Shown piece by piece: positions 6,143 to 11,864 of a stretch of 11,864 nucleotides of DNA. This DNA is from Bryobacterales bacterium (GTDB taxonomy: Bacteria; Acidobacteriota; Terriglobia; Bryobacterales; Bryobacteraceae): contig PKYZ01000831.1 of assembly GCA_003132865.1 (NCBI GenBank), positions 1-11,864 on the forward strand, read 5' to 3'. The number at the start of each line of letters is the position of its first letter. Positions within the stretch are counted from its first letter, which is position 1. The notes under the pieces were generated by a model, which saw only the letters and a list, made by a program, of their open reading frames with translations, searched no databases and was not told where the DNA came from. A program made the translations under genes and the position numbers.

Positions 6143-8508
6143 AACGTCAAATGATTCTCGCCGGGATGCAGATCCCGCGTCTGGCCGCGCCATTCGAACT
6201 GGCCTGTCACACCGGCGGGCAGCGTTACACCGGCTTCCAGTTTACCGTGATCGAGCGTCAGAGTCACGGCAATTTCGCCCCTGGGATGCGGGATCGCGCC
6301 GGATACGTGCGTCAGCTTGCCCAAGAATGGGCGGATCGCGACGCGCGCGAAACCGGGCGCCGCGGAATCGATGCCCAGCACGGTGCGGAAGAGTTCGTAA
6401 TTAGGGCTGGCTCCCCAGGCGTGGCAATCCGAGCGCGCGGGATCGGCTGTTTCGGCCCAAGTGGTCAGTCCGCGGTCGAGCATGGTGCGCCACGGGCCCA
6501 GCATGTCGAGGTATCGGTCGCCCACGCCCGCTTTATTCATGGCGGAGTGCAGGTAGTGGCGAAAGTAAATCGAGCACTGCACCAGGCTCCGGTCGCCGGA
6601 GACGCGCTCGATCAGGTCACGGGCTTCGGCGCCCTCGCTTACACCGGCCAGCACCGCCAGCGCGTTGGTCTGCTGCGAGTATTCGCGCTTGTCCGGCGTG
6701 TCGGCGAATAGGTGGCGGCCCGCGTCCCAGTAGAGTTGGCGCGCGGAATCCCGCAAACGGGCGGCGGCGTGGCGATCCTCTTCCGCCAGCGCTTGGTTCC
6801 CCAGGGTGGCTTCCATCTCCGCGGCCCACTGCCAGGCCAGCAGCAATTGCAGATCCAGCGGCGCGGAATTGCCCCCGGCGAGCACGGGCGGAACTCCGTC
6901 GCCCCACTCCTTCGTCCAATCCACGAAGTTCCACCAGGGCATGCGGCCCAGCGAGCCGTTGGCCTGCTGGCGTGCGGCAAAGAACCACAGCACCGCGCGC
7001 ACGCCTGGCAACATGCGCGCGACGAACGCGGGGTCGTCCTGGTACATCCAGTAATCGTGCAGCATGCCGATCCACCAGAGGGAAAACGGCGGGATGTATT
7101 GCTGCAGGCGGGAAGGCGCGCGGCTGTAGGTCGCGCCTTCCGCGCTGCGCGAGGAATCCAGCAGCTCGATGGCGTTGCGCATGAGGCGTCCGTCGCCGGG
7201 CATGTAAAGCGAGACGAGAGCCTGCACGCGCGTGTCGCCGGCATACTGCAGTTGCTCGTAGTAGGGGCAATCCATGTAGGTCTCGTGGGCGCAGAGGCGC
7301 GCGGTGCGCCAGCCGGTGTCGAGGATCTTCTGAATCTCGGCGGAGCCGGCGTCGAAGCGGGCCTTGCGTTCGAATGGATAACCGGTGTAGACGCCGTGCA
7401 GATCGTCGATGCCGAGCGCCTGGTCCTCGGTTTCGATAGAGAGCCGGAGATAGCGCCAAGTGCGCCACCAGAGCGGTTCGAAGCGGCGCCGCTTGCCGCC
7501 ATCGGCGATGAAGATGTCGTGCGCGCCGATGAATTGCTTGCCTTCGATTTCGTTGCGGTTGCCCTTATCGCGGAAGCCGGGGAGCCACAGCGACTCCGCA
7601 TAGCCCAGGTCGATCTTGGCGTCCTTGCCGCCGCTCACGGTCAGTTGCGGATAACCGGTCGTCAGAAAGCTTTGGTCGAACAATAGGGTGGCCTTGGTGT
7701 GGGGCGGGATTTCATGGGAGGGGCTGCCCGACCGCAGCACCGTGATGGGTTGGGGTTTCAATTCCATCGGCGGGATGGAGCGCGGCGCCAGCATCCACCG
7801 ATTCGGACCATCTTGCGCATCGCGCGGCGCGCCCGGGCTGCCCACCGCGGCGGTCAGCCAGCCGGAGTCGTCAAAACCGGGCTGCTCCCAGCCCCACGGA
7901 TAGAGCCTCGAATCCACCTGGTCGCCGGGGCCGGCCACATAGTAGAACCGTGACATCTCGCGCTCGCGCGGTGCCGGCGAATAGGCCGCATCACGGACGC
8001 ATCTCCACTGCTTGCCGGTGTCCACGCCGCGCTCGGCCTCGCCGTCGCCCTCGACCAGCAGGCCGGTCTGATTGGTTATCTGAGCTTCAGGCGCCAGCTC
8101 TCCGAAATTCCAGACGACAGCGGCCAACACATTCTTGCCGGTCGTCAGATGGCGGGCGATGTCCACAGATTCATAGCGCCAATGATGCAGATCGCCGCGC
8201 GCCGGGCCCAGGCTGACCAACTCGCCATTGACATACAGCTTGTAGCGATTGTCGGCGGTGACATGAATGAGGAAGGACGATGGCGCGCCAGCCAGATCGA
8301 GCGTGCGCCGGAAATGATAGACGCCATAGTCATAGGGCGATGCACCGGGAACCGAGATCCAGTGGGCGCTCCACGCCCGCGTGAGCAACTCCGGGTTGGC
8401 CGCGCTCAAAGCAAAAGCAATTAGCCACAGATGCACGCAGATGCACGCAGATAAAAACGGTTTTATCCGTGTCCATCTGTGTCCATCCGTGGTTCCGTTC
8501 TTAGGCAT
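6139..8508 (-). CDS. Secreted GH78-type alpha-L-rhamnosidase-like glycoside hydrolase
   Basis: A 789-residue enzyme expected to release terminal L-rhamnose from plant or microbial glycans outside the cytoplasm. Residues 16-36 resemble a signal peptide ending ALSA-A. Residues about 45-370 hold jelly-roll modules ([53 protein letters not shown]). The six-hairpin catalytic domain follows, with [17 protein letters not shown]: Asp413, Glu418 and Asp425 have the same spacing as D567/E572/D579 of Bacillus Rha[21 protein letters not shown] supplies a second candidate acid, Glu686, followed by a small beta-rich C-terminal domain. Tyr-Tyr replaces the usual x-Arg-Asp in the first motif, so specificity could differ. 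Its ATG overlaps the rhamnose isomerase stop by 8 bases. Codons 6-28 lie on a repeat element, so the start and signal peptide are unusual. Confidence 0.9.
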   Translation of the reverse strand: MPKNGTTDGHRWTRIKPFLSACICVHLWLIAFALSAANPELLTRAWSAHWISVPGASPYDYGVYHFRRTLDLAGAPSSFLIHVTADNRYKLYVNGELVSLGPARGDLHHWRYESVDIARHLTTGKNVLAAVVWNFGELAPEAQITNQTGLLVEGDGEAERGVDTGKQWRCVRDAAYSPAPREREMSRFYYVAGPGDQVDSRLYPWGWEQPGFDDSGWLTAAVGSPGAPRDAQDGPNRWMLAPRSIPPMELKPQPITVLRSGSPSHEIPPHTKATLLFDQSFLTTGYPQLTVSGGKDAKIDLGYAESLWLPGFRDKGNRNEIEGKQFIGAHDIFIADGGKRRRFEPLWWRTWRYLRLSIETEDQALGIDDLHGVYTGYPFERKARFDAGSAEIQKILDTGWRTARLCAHETYMDCPYYEQLQYAGDTRVQALVSLYMPGDGRLMRNAIELLDSSRSAEGATYSRAPSRLQQYIPPFSLWWIGMLHDYWMYQDDPAFVARMLPGVRAVLWFFAARQQANGSLGRMPWWNFVDWTKEWGDGVPPVLAGGNSAPLDLQLLLAWQWAAEMEATLGNQALAEEDRHAAARLRDSARQLYWDAGRHLFADTPDKREYSQQTNALAVLAGVSEGAEARDLIERVSGDRSLVQCSIYFRHYLHSAMNKAGVGDRYLDMLGPWRTMLDRGLTTWAETADPARSDCHAWGASPNYELFRTVLGIDSAAPGFARVAIRPFLGKLTHVSGAIPHPRGEIAVTLTLDHGKLEAGVTLPAGVTGQFEWRGQTRDLHPGENHLTL
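8425..8492. repeat. 68-base imperfect palindrome of the dispersed 'GGATGGACAC' type
   Basis: The left arm 8425-8456 and right arm 8461-8492 are inverted copies matching at 26 of 32 positions around the loop ACGG. Each arm is itself built of 10-base units (ATGCACGCAG twice on the left; GTCCATCTGT and GTCCATCCGT on the right). I know near-identical sequences (CCACGGATGGACACAGATGG and relatives) as scattered intergenic repeats in acidobacteria, planctomycetes and verrucomicrobia; their translations ([16 protein letters not shown]) recur in many predicted protein ends. Here the element lies inside a coding region. Confidence 0.85.
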
Positions 8509-9694
8509 AGCTGGTGACTGCCGCGGCGTTCTTTGCGCCCCGTTCGCGCGCGGCGCGCTCCTGGTAGCCGCTTTCGCGGAAGGCTTTCAACGGCTCTGTG
8601 GGGATGCCGTTGGCCTTGCGCCATTCGCGGATGGCCGGGCGCACGTCCGTGGCGAAGGCTTCCTTCAGACACTCTTCGGCATCCACCAGCGCGGACTTGC
8701 TCTGGTATCGCGCCAGCGTCTCGTGGTCCACCAGCGCGGCCTTGGCGTAGAGTTCCTGCGCGGTGACAGCGGTCTGGATCGTCTCTTCGATCTTGTCTTT
8801 CAGGTTGTGGCTCTGGTCGACCATGTAGGCGATCTCGGCGCGCCGGCCGGTCTCCCATTCGAACAGCGCGATCTCGTGGAAGATGCGGAAGACCTGGTAA
8901 GGATCGATCGATCCCAGCGTGAGATCGTCGTCGGCGTAGCGGCGGTCGTTGAAATGGAAACCGCCCAGCATGTTTTCGGAAAGTAGCCACGCCACGATCT
9001 GCTCGATGTTCTGTGCCTGGTAATGATGCCCGGTATCCACCAGCACCTTGGCCTGCGGGCCCGCGTTGCGCGCCATCAACAGCGACATGCCCCAATCCGC
9101 GATGTCGGTGTGATAGAAGGCCGGCTCGAAGGGCTTGTACTCGACCAGCAGGCGCTGGTTCGGCTCCAGATTGCGATGCGCCTCCACCAGACCTTCTTCG
9201 AACCAGCGGCGGCGATGCCGGATATTGGCTGTGCCCGGATAGCTGGAGCCATCCGCGAACCACAGCGAGATGTCGCGGCTGCCGGTGGCGCTGGCGATTT
9301 CAATGCAGTCCAGAATGTGTTGCAGGGCGGTGCGGCGGATGGCCGGGTCGGGGTTGCCCAGCGAGCCGTGTTTGTAGATCTGATCCTGGAAGACGTTCGG
9401 GTTGATGGCGCCGATCTTGACGCCATGCCGCTCGGCCATGAGCATGACTTCCGGCACGCTGAACTTGCCGTCAGGAAAGTCCCAAAGGACGTGCACGGCC
9501 ACGGTCGGACAGCAGCCCGTGAAGCGATGCACCTGGCCAGCGTCGCTCAATTTCTCGGTGGTGGTGGTGGCGGCCGCGGCTTGTTGGAACTTGCCGAAAC
9601 GTGTGCCGGTGTTGGCAAAGCCCCAGGAAGGCAATTCGATGCGGAAGCCATCGAGCGCCTTCCGGACCTTCTGTTCCACGGCGTCTGCGGGCAT
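8501..9694 (-). CDS. rhaI: L-rhamnose isomerase, Pseudomonas stutzeri type
   Basis: Cytoplasmic metal-dependent TIM-barrel isomerase converting L-rhamnose to L-rhamnulose, 397 residues. Family signatures are [38 protein letters not shown] and [18 protein letters not shown]. All seven metal ligands I remember for the P. stutzeri enzyme (E219, D254, H257, H281, D289, D291, D327) are present at a constant offset of 34: Glu185, Asp220, His223, His247, Asp255, Asp257 and Asp293. It is therefore this type and not the E. coli RhaA type. The start is supported by GGAGG (9701-9705 on the plus strand as CCTCC), 6 bases before the ATG. It is the first gene of an operon with the rhamnosidase-like enzyme; rhamnulose kinase and aldolase are not in view. 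Confidence 0.95.
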   Translation of the reverse strand: MPADAVEQKVRKALDGFRIELPSWGFANTGTRFGKFQQAAAATTTTEKLSDAGQVHRFTGCCPTVAVHVLWDFPDGKFSVPEVMLMAERHGVKIGAINPNVFQDQIYKHGSLGNPDPAIRRTALQHILDCIEIASATGSRDISLWFADGSSYPGTANIRHRRRWFEEGLVEAHRNLEPNQRLLVEYKPFEPAFYHTDIADWGMSLLMARNAGPQAKVLVDTGHHYQAQNIEQIVAWLLSENMLGGFHFNDRRYADDDLTLGSIDPYQVFRIFHEIALFEWETGRRAEIAYMVDQSHNLKDKIEETIQTAVTAQELYAKAALVDHETLARYQSKSALVDAEECLKEAFATDVRPAIREWRKANGIPTEPLKAFRESGYQERAARERGAKNAAAVTSYA

Positions 9695-9724
9695 GGTGTT
9701 CCTCCAAAGAGATTGCGAAGTCTG

Positions 9725-9730
9725 ATTATA
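9725..9730 (-). promoter_or_regulatory. Candidate -10 box for the rhamnose operon
   Basis: TATAAT on the minus strand, within an AT-rich ATATATAAT in otherwise GC-rich DNA, about 30 bases before the rhaI start. No good -35 hexamer is seen 16-18 bases upstream (GTCCCA), which would suit an activator-dependent sugar promoter. The 100-base gap from 9695 to 9794 holds only this, the rhaI ribosome site and a short inverted repeat CGACC/GGTCG (9754-9771). Confidence 0.3.
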
Positions 9731-9794
9731 TATGGAGGCGGCCTCAGTGGGACCGACCTCCTGGCCGGTCGTCGTCGCTGCGGGCTCAAACGCG

Positions 9795-10664
9795 CTACAA
9801 TCCGGCTTGCACGGCGGCGATGCGCGCCAGGGCGGCCCAATCGAGATCGCCTTCGCCGCGGGCCATGGCGGCCAGGAAGCGGTCGCGCAGCACGCCGGCT
9901 AGCGGCATCGGCACGGCGGCCGATTCGGCGGCTTCCTGCACCAGTCTCAGGTCCTTGAAGCCCAGCCGCAGCTTGAAGCCGGCCGGTTCGAATTGTTCAT
10001 TGACGATAGCGGCGCCGTAACTGCCGTATAGCGCCGAATTAAACAGCGCGTTGTTGACAATATCCAGGAATTGCCCGGCATCCACTCCGGACTTGCGCAC
10101 CAGCGCAAAGGCTTCGCCGAGCGATTCGAGCGCGGCGGCAATCAGAAAGTTGCCTGAAAGCTTGACCGCATTGGCGAGCCACGGATCTGCGCCGACCACC
10201 GAGGTGCCACGCCCCAGCGCATCGAATACCGGTTGGCAGCGCTGGATCGATTCCGGCGGACCGGCGGCCACGATCCAGAGCTTAGCTGCGGCAGCCGCCA
10301 CGGGCCGTCCGAACACAGGCGCAGCGACATACACTTGCCCGCGCGCGGCATGCTGTTCGGCGAGCCGCTTGGAGCACGCGACGCTGACGGTGCTCATGCC
10401 GATGTGCATCGCGCCAGGAGCGAGGGTATCGAGGAAACCCTGCACCGCCTGCTCCACGGCGTGGTCGTCGGCGAGCATAGTGATGATAGCGTCCGCGTCG
10501 CGCGCGGCATCCGCCGGTGATTCCGCCAGCGCCGCGCCTTCCTGGAGCAGCGGTTCGGCGTGCGCACGCGTGCGATTGTATACGGTGACTTGATGGCCGG
10601 CGCGCAGCAGATTGCGCGCCATGGGCGAACCCATGTTTCCGGCGCCGACAAATGCGAGTTTCAT
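9795..10664 (-). CDS. NAD(P)-dependent beta-hydroxyacid dehydrogenase (3-hydroxyisobutyrate dehydrogenase-like)
   Basis: A 289-residue cytoplasmic dehydrogenase of the 6-phosphogluconate/3-hydroxyisobutyrate family. The N-terminal Rossmann domain has MKLAFVGAGNMGSPMARNLL (GxGxMG, residues 7-12) and VYNRT (29-32), whose Asn-Arg favours NADP(H). The substrate loop is MSTVSVACSKRL (90-101), with the usual Pro lost. Catalytic Lys168 lies in NAVKLSGNFLIAAALESLGEA, followed by the helical C-terminal domain. The usual APVSGG loop is APVFGRPVAAAAAKLW (115-130), so the acid substrate may be unusual; glyoxylate/succinic-semialdehyde reductase-like enzymes are alternatives. The start fits the family N-terminus exactly, although no clear ribosome site precedes it. 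It is 100 bases upstream of rhaI on the same strand and could be read into it. Confidence 0.9.
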   Translation of the reverse strand: MKLAFVGAGNMGSPMARNLLRAGHQVTVYNRTRAHAEPLLQEGAALAESPADAARDADAIITMLADDHAVEQAVQGFLDTLAPGAMHIGMSTVSVACSKRLAEQHAARGQVYVAAPVFGRPVAAAAAKLWIVAAGPPESIQRCQPVFDALGRGTSVVGADPWLANAVKLSGNFLIAAALESLGEAFALVRKSGVDAGQFLDIVNNALFNSALYGSYGAAIVNEQFEPAGFKLRLGFKDLRLVQEAAESAAVPMPLAGVLRDRFLAAMARGEGDLDWAALARIAAVQAGL

Positions 10665-10683
10665 GGTAATGTCATTCTAACCT
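10665..10683. other. 19-base divergent intergenic spacer
   Basis: Only 19 bases separate the ATG of the minus-strand dehydrogenase from the ATG of the plus-strand HAD gene. That is too short for two promoters, so at least one promoter must lie inside the opposite coding region, with overlapping or leaderless transcripts. Neither start has a good Shine-Dalgarno. Confidence 0.7.
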
Positions 10684-11175
10684 ATGGAAAAATCCGGAAT
10701 CACCATCGATATCCCTGGTTTTGGCGAGCGCCACATCCGCATAGCTGTCAGCGACTATACGGGAACCCATTCTTTCGGTGGGGTGATCGAGCCGGATGTT
10801 AAGAGAAAGTTACGGGAGTTAGCGGCACTTGTGGACCTTCACATTGTAACTGCCGACTCATTTGGCACGGCCGAGCGGGAGCTGGCGGGGATCGCTATAC
10901 CGTACAAGCTGCGCTCTGGCAGGCATGATATCGAGAAGGCCGATTACGTGAGTCACTTCCACCTGCCACACGTGGCCGCATTTGGCAACGGCAACAACGA
11001 CAGGCTGATGCTGAAGGCGGTGAAGGAGGGCGGCGGACTGGCGATCGCCGTCGATAACGGCGAAGGGTGCGCCCTGGATGCGATGCGGAATGCGGATCTG
11101 TTTGTGGTGGGTGCGGCCAATGCCATGGATCTGCTGCTGGACCCGCTGCGTTTGAAGGCCACGCTACGTTTCTAA
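10684..11175 (+). CDS. Small HAD-superfamily phosphatase, soluble P-type-ATPase-like
   Basis: A 163-residue cytoplasmic hydrolase of the group once annotated as soluble P-type ATPase (COG4087-like). After a short strand-rich start (ITIDIPGFGERHIRIAV) it has HAD motif I DYTGT with nucleophile Asp24, motif II Thr56 in HIVTADSFGTA, motif III Lys85 in HDIEKADYV and motif IV GNGNND (residues 101-106). As in P-type ATPases (DKTGT), the second Asp of the usual DxDxT is replaced by Thr. There is no cap domain and no membrane segment. The natural substrate of this group is not known to me. The gene is divergent from the dehydrogenase and starts without a clear ribosome site. Confidence 0.88.
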   Translation: MEKSGITIDIPGFGERHIRIAVSDYTGTHSFGGVIEPDVKRKLRELAALVDLHIVTADSFGTAERELAGIAIPYKLRSGRHDIEKADYVSHFHLPHVAAFGNGNNDRLMLKAVKEGGGLAIAVDNGEGCALDAMRNADLFVVGAANAMDLLLDPLRLKATLRF

Positions 11176-11219
11176 CCCAGGAAGCTGAGAGCACCCCCAC
11201 TTCGAGTGAGATTTTCCCC

Positions 11220-11234
11220 TGGTGCACTGCACCA
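11220..11234. promoter_or_regulatory. Perfect 15-base palindrome upstream of the beta-propeller gene
   Basis: TGGTGCACTGCACCA has 7-base perfect arms around one base. It sits 58 bases before the ATG of the secreted protein and 5 bases before a TTTAAT (11240-11245) that could be a -10 box, so it may be an operator. A second short stem (GCCGC/GCGGC, 11257-11270) lies between it and the ribosome site. Nothing else was seen in the 117-base gap from 11176 to 11292. Confidence 0.3.
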
Positions 11235-11292
11235 CCATCTTTAATCCACTTAGCTCGCCGCGCTCGCGGCCGCTCCAAAGGAGCCTAAAGTA

Positions 11293-11864
11293 ATGGCAAG
11301 AGAAGCTCGCGCTCGTTTCCCTTTTTCAGCGGTTGCCCTGGCGCTTGCGTTGGTCGTCTCGGGCGCGCTCGCCTATGCGCAGTCCACCCCTCCGGCCCTG
11401 CCCAATATGGGCCAAGACCTTACGCCCCAGGGTCCCAATGGTCCCCAGGGTGCCCAGTTGGTAACGCTGAAACCCGGTCCGCCCCTTCCGGCAACCTGGG
11501 AGGCCGGGCAAGCGGTCTCCAGCGTGGTGAGCCCGGATCACAAGACCATGCTGGTTCTGACCAGCGGGTTCAACCGCTACTACATCAGCGACATCCAGCC
11601 ACCACCGACGGTGCCGGCATGGGACCTCCCGCTCTCGAATGACTATGTGTTCATCTACGACATTTCGACGCCCACGCCGATCCAGAAGCAAGTAGTGCAG
11701 TTCCCAGTTACCTACAACGGGATTGTCTTCGATCCATCCGGCTCGGCTTTTTACGTGGCCGGCTGCGCCGCTGACGCTATCTTTATCGTTAACTGGAACG
11801 CCACCACCGGGACCTGGCCGGCGGGGCCCGAGGCGGCGCTTGCCTTGGGCCACAACAATCGGGG
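11293..11864 (+). CDS. Secreted beta-propeller protein, N-terminal part (3' end outside window)
   Basis: 190 residues are visible and the frame stays open to the end of the window. The start is backed by AAAGGAG (11277-11283), 9 bases upstream. A signal peptide is clear: basic n-region MAREARAR, hydrophobic ALALALVVSGALA, cleavage near AYAQ-ST. A Pro/Gly/Gln-rich linker follows (about 33-65). Then come blade-like repeats with SVVSPDHKTMLVLTSGFN, DYVFIYDIST, NGIVFDPSGSAFYVAG and DAIFIVNW, as in YncE/lactonase-type propellers. In acidobacteria similar N-termini belong to large proteins joining such a propeller to an alkaline-phosphatase-like phosphoesterase domain, but that part would lie beyond the window. 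The role is unknown. Confidence 0.85.
   Translation, partial: MAREARARFPFSAVALALALVVSGALAYAQSTPPALPNMGQDLTPQGPNGPQGAQLVTLKPGPPLPATWEAGQAVSSVVSPDHKTMLVLTSGFNRYYISDIQPPPTVPAWDLPLSNDYVFIYDISTPTPIQKQVVQFPVTYNGIVFDPSGSAFYVAGCAADAIFIVNWNATTGTWPAGPEAALALGHNNR

Noticed and set aside
6143..6193. Upstream in-frame ATG for the NmrA-like gene
   Set aside because: It would add 17 residues ([17 protein letters not shown]) that lie inside the rhamnosidase gene and are foreign to the family; the ATGA overlap at 6139-6142 is a better start.
6712..7686. 324-codon ORF antisense to the rhamnosidase gene
   Set aside because: A GC-rich shadow frame without family motifs opposite a well-supported enzyme.
8431..8450. 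Start of a CRISPR or satellite array (ATGCACGCAG twice)
   Set aside because: Only two adjacent 10-base units without spacers; they are part of the 68-base palindromic element.
9023..9958. 311-codon ORF antisense to rhaI and running into the next gene
   Set aside because: The opposite strand keeps all seven metal ligands of rhamnose isomerase; this frame shows only Arg/Gly-rich sequence.
11326..11853. 175-codon minus-strand ORF at the window end
   Set aside because: It is antisense to the secreted protein, which has a good ribosome site, signal peptide and propeller blades.

Overview
The window looks like chromosomal DNA from a GC-rich soil bacterium, most likely an acidobacterium close to Candidatus Solibacter (Bryobacterales). 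This is an inference. It rests on the style of the proteins, an unrecognised single-helix membrane protein and a secreted beta-propeller that both resemble acidobacterial families, a Pseudomonas-stutzeri-type rhamnose isomerase beside a large secreted rhamnosidase-like enzyme, and a dispersed 'GGATGGACACAG'-type repeat that I associate with acidobacterial, planctomycete and verrucomicrobial genomes. No RNA gene, CRISPR array, insertion sequence or phage gene was seen.

Bases 1-3870, plus strand: the end of a respiratory complex I (nuo) operon, ordered nuoM (5' end outside the window), nuoN, nuoH. The genes are packed with 0 and 6 bases between them. nuoH lies after nuoN, not at its usual place between nuoG and nuoI.

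Bases 3871-4468: the most unusual part. A leader region is present twice in tandem. Each copy has the same 63 bases (with a 2-base indel), one or two GC-rich hairpins, a near-perfect Shine-Dalgarno sequence and a very short ORF. The second copy runs into a gene for a 263-residue single-helix membrane protein (4469-5260). The first copy ends in a decayed version of that gene's first 13 codons. The leader of the second copy contains four hairpins in about 200 bases and could be a cis-acting RNA or an attenuator.

Bases 5246-9694, minus strand: a compact three-gene operon. L-rhamnose isomerase is followed by a secreted GH78-type alpha-L-rhamnosidase-like enzyme (8-base overlap) and then an NmrA-like NAD(P)-binding protein (ATGA overlap). 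The logic is that rhamnose is released outside the cytoplasm and isomerised to rhamnulose inside. Kinase and aldolase genes are not in the window. A 68-base imperfect palindrome of the dispersed repeat type lies over the N-terminal codons of the rhamnosidase and encodes part of its apparent signal peptide.

Bases 9795-11864: a beta-hydroxyacid dehydrogenase (minus) is divergent, across only 19 bases, from a small HAD phosphatase of the soluble P-type-ATPase-like group (plus). After a 117-base gap with a perfect 15-base palindrome, a secreted beta-propeller protein begins and runs off the end of the window.
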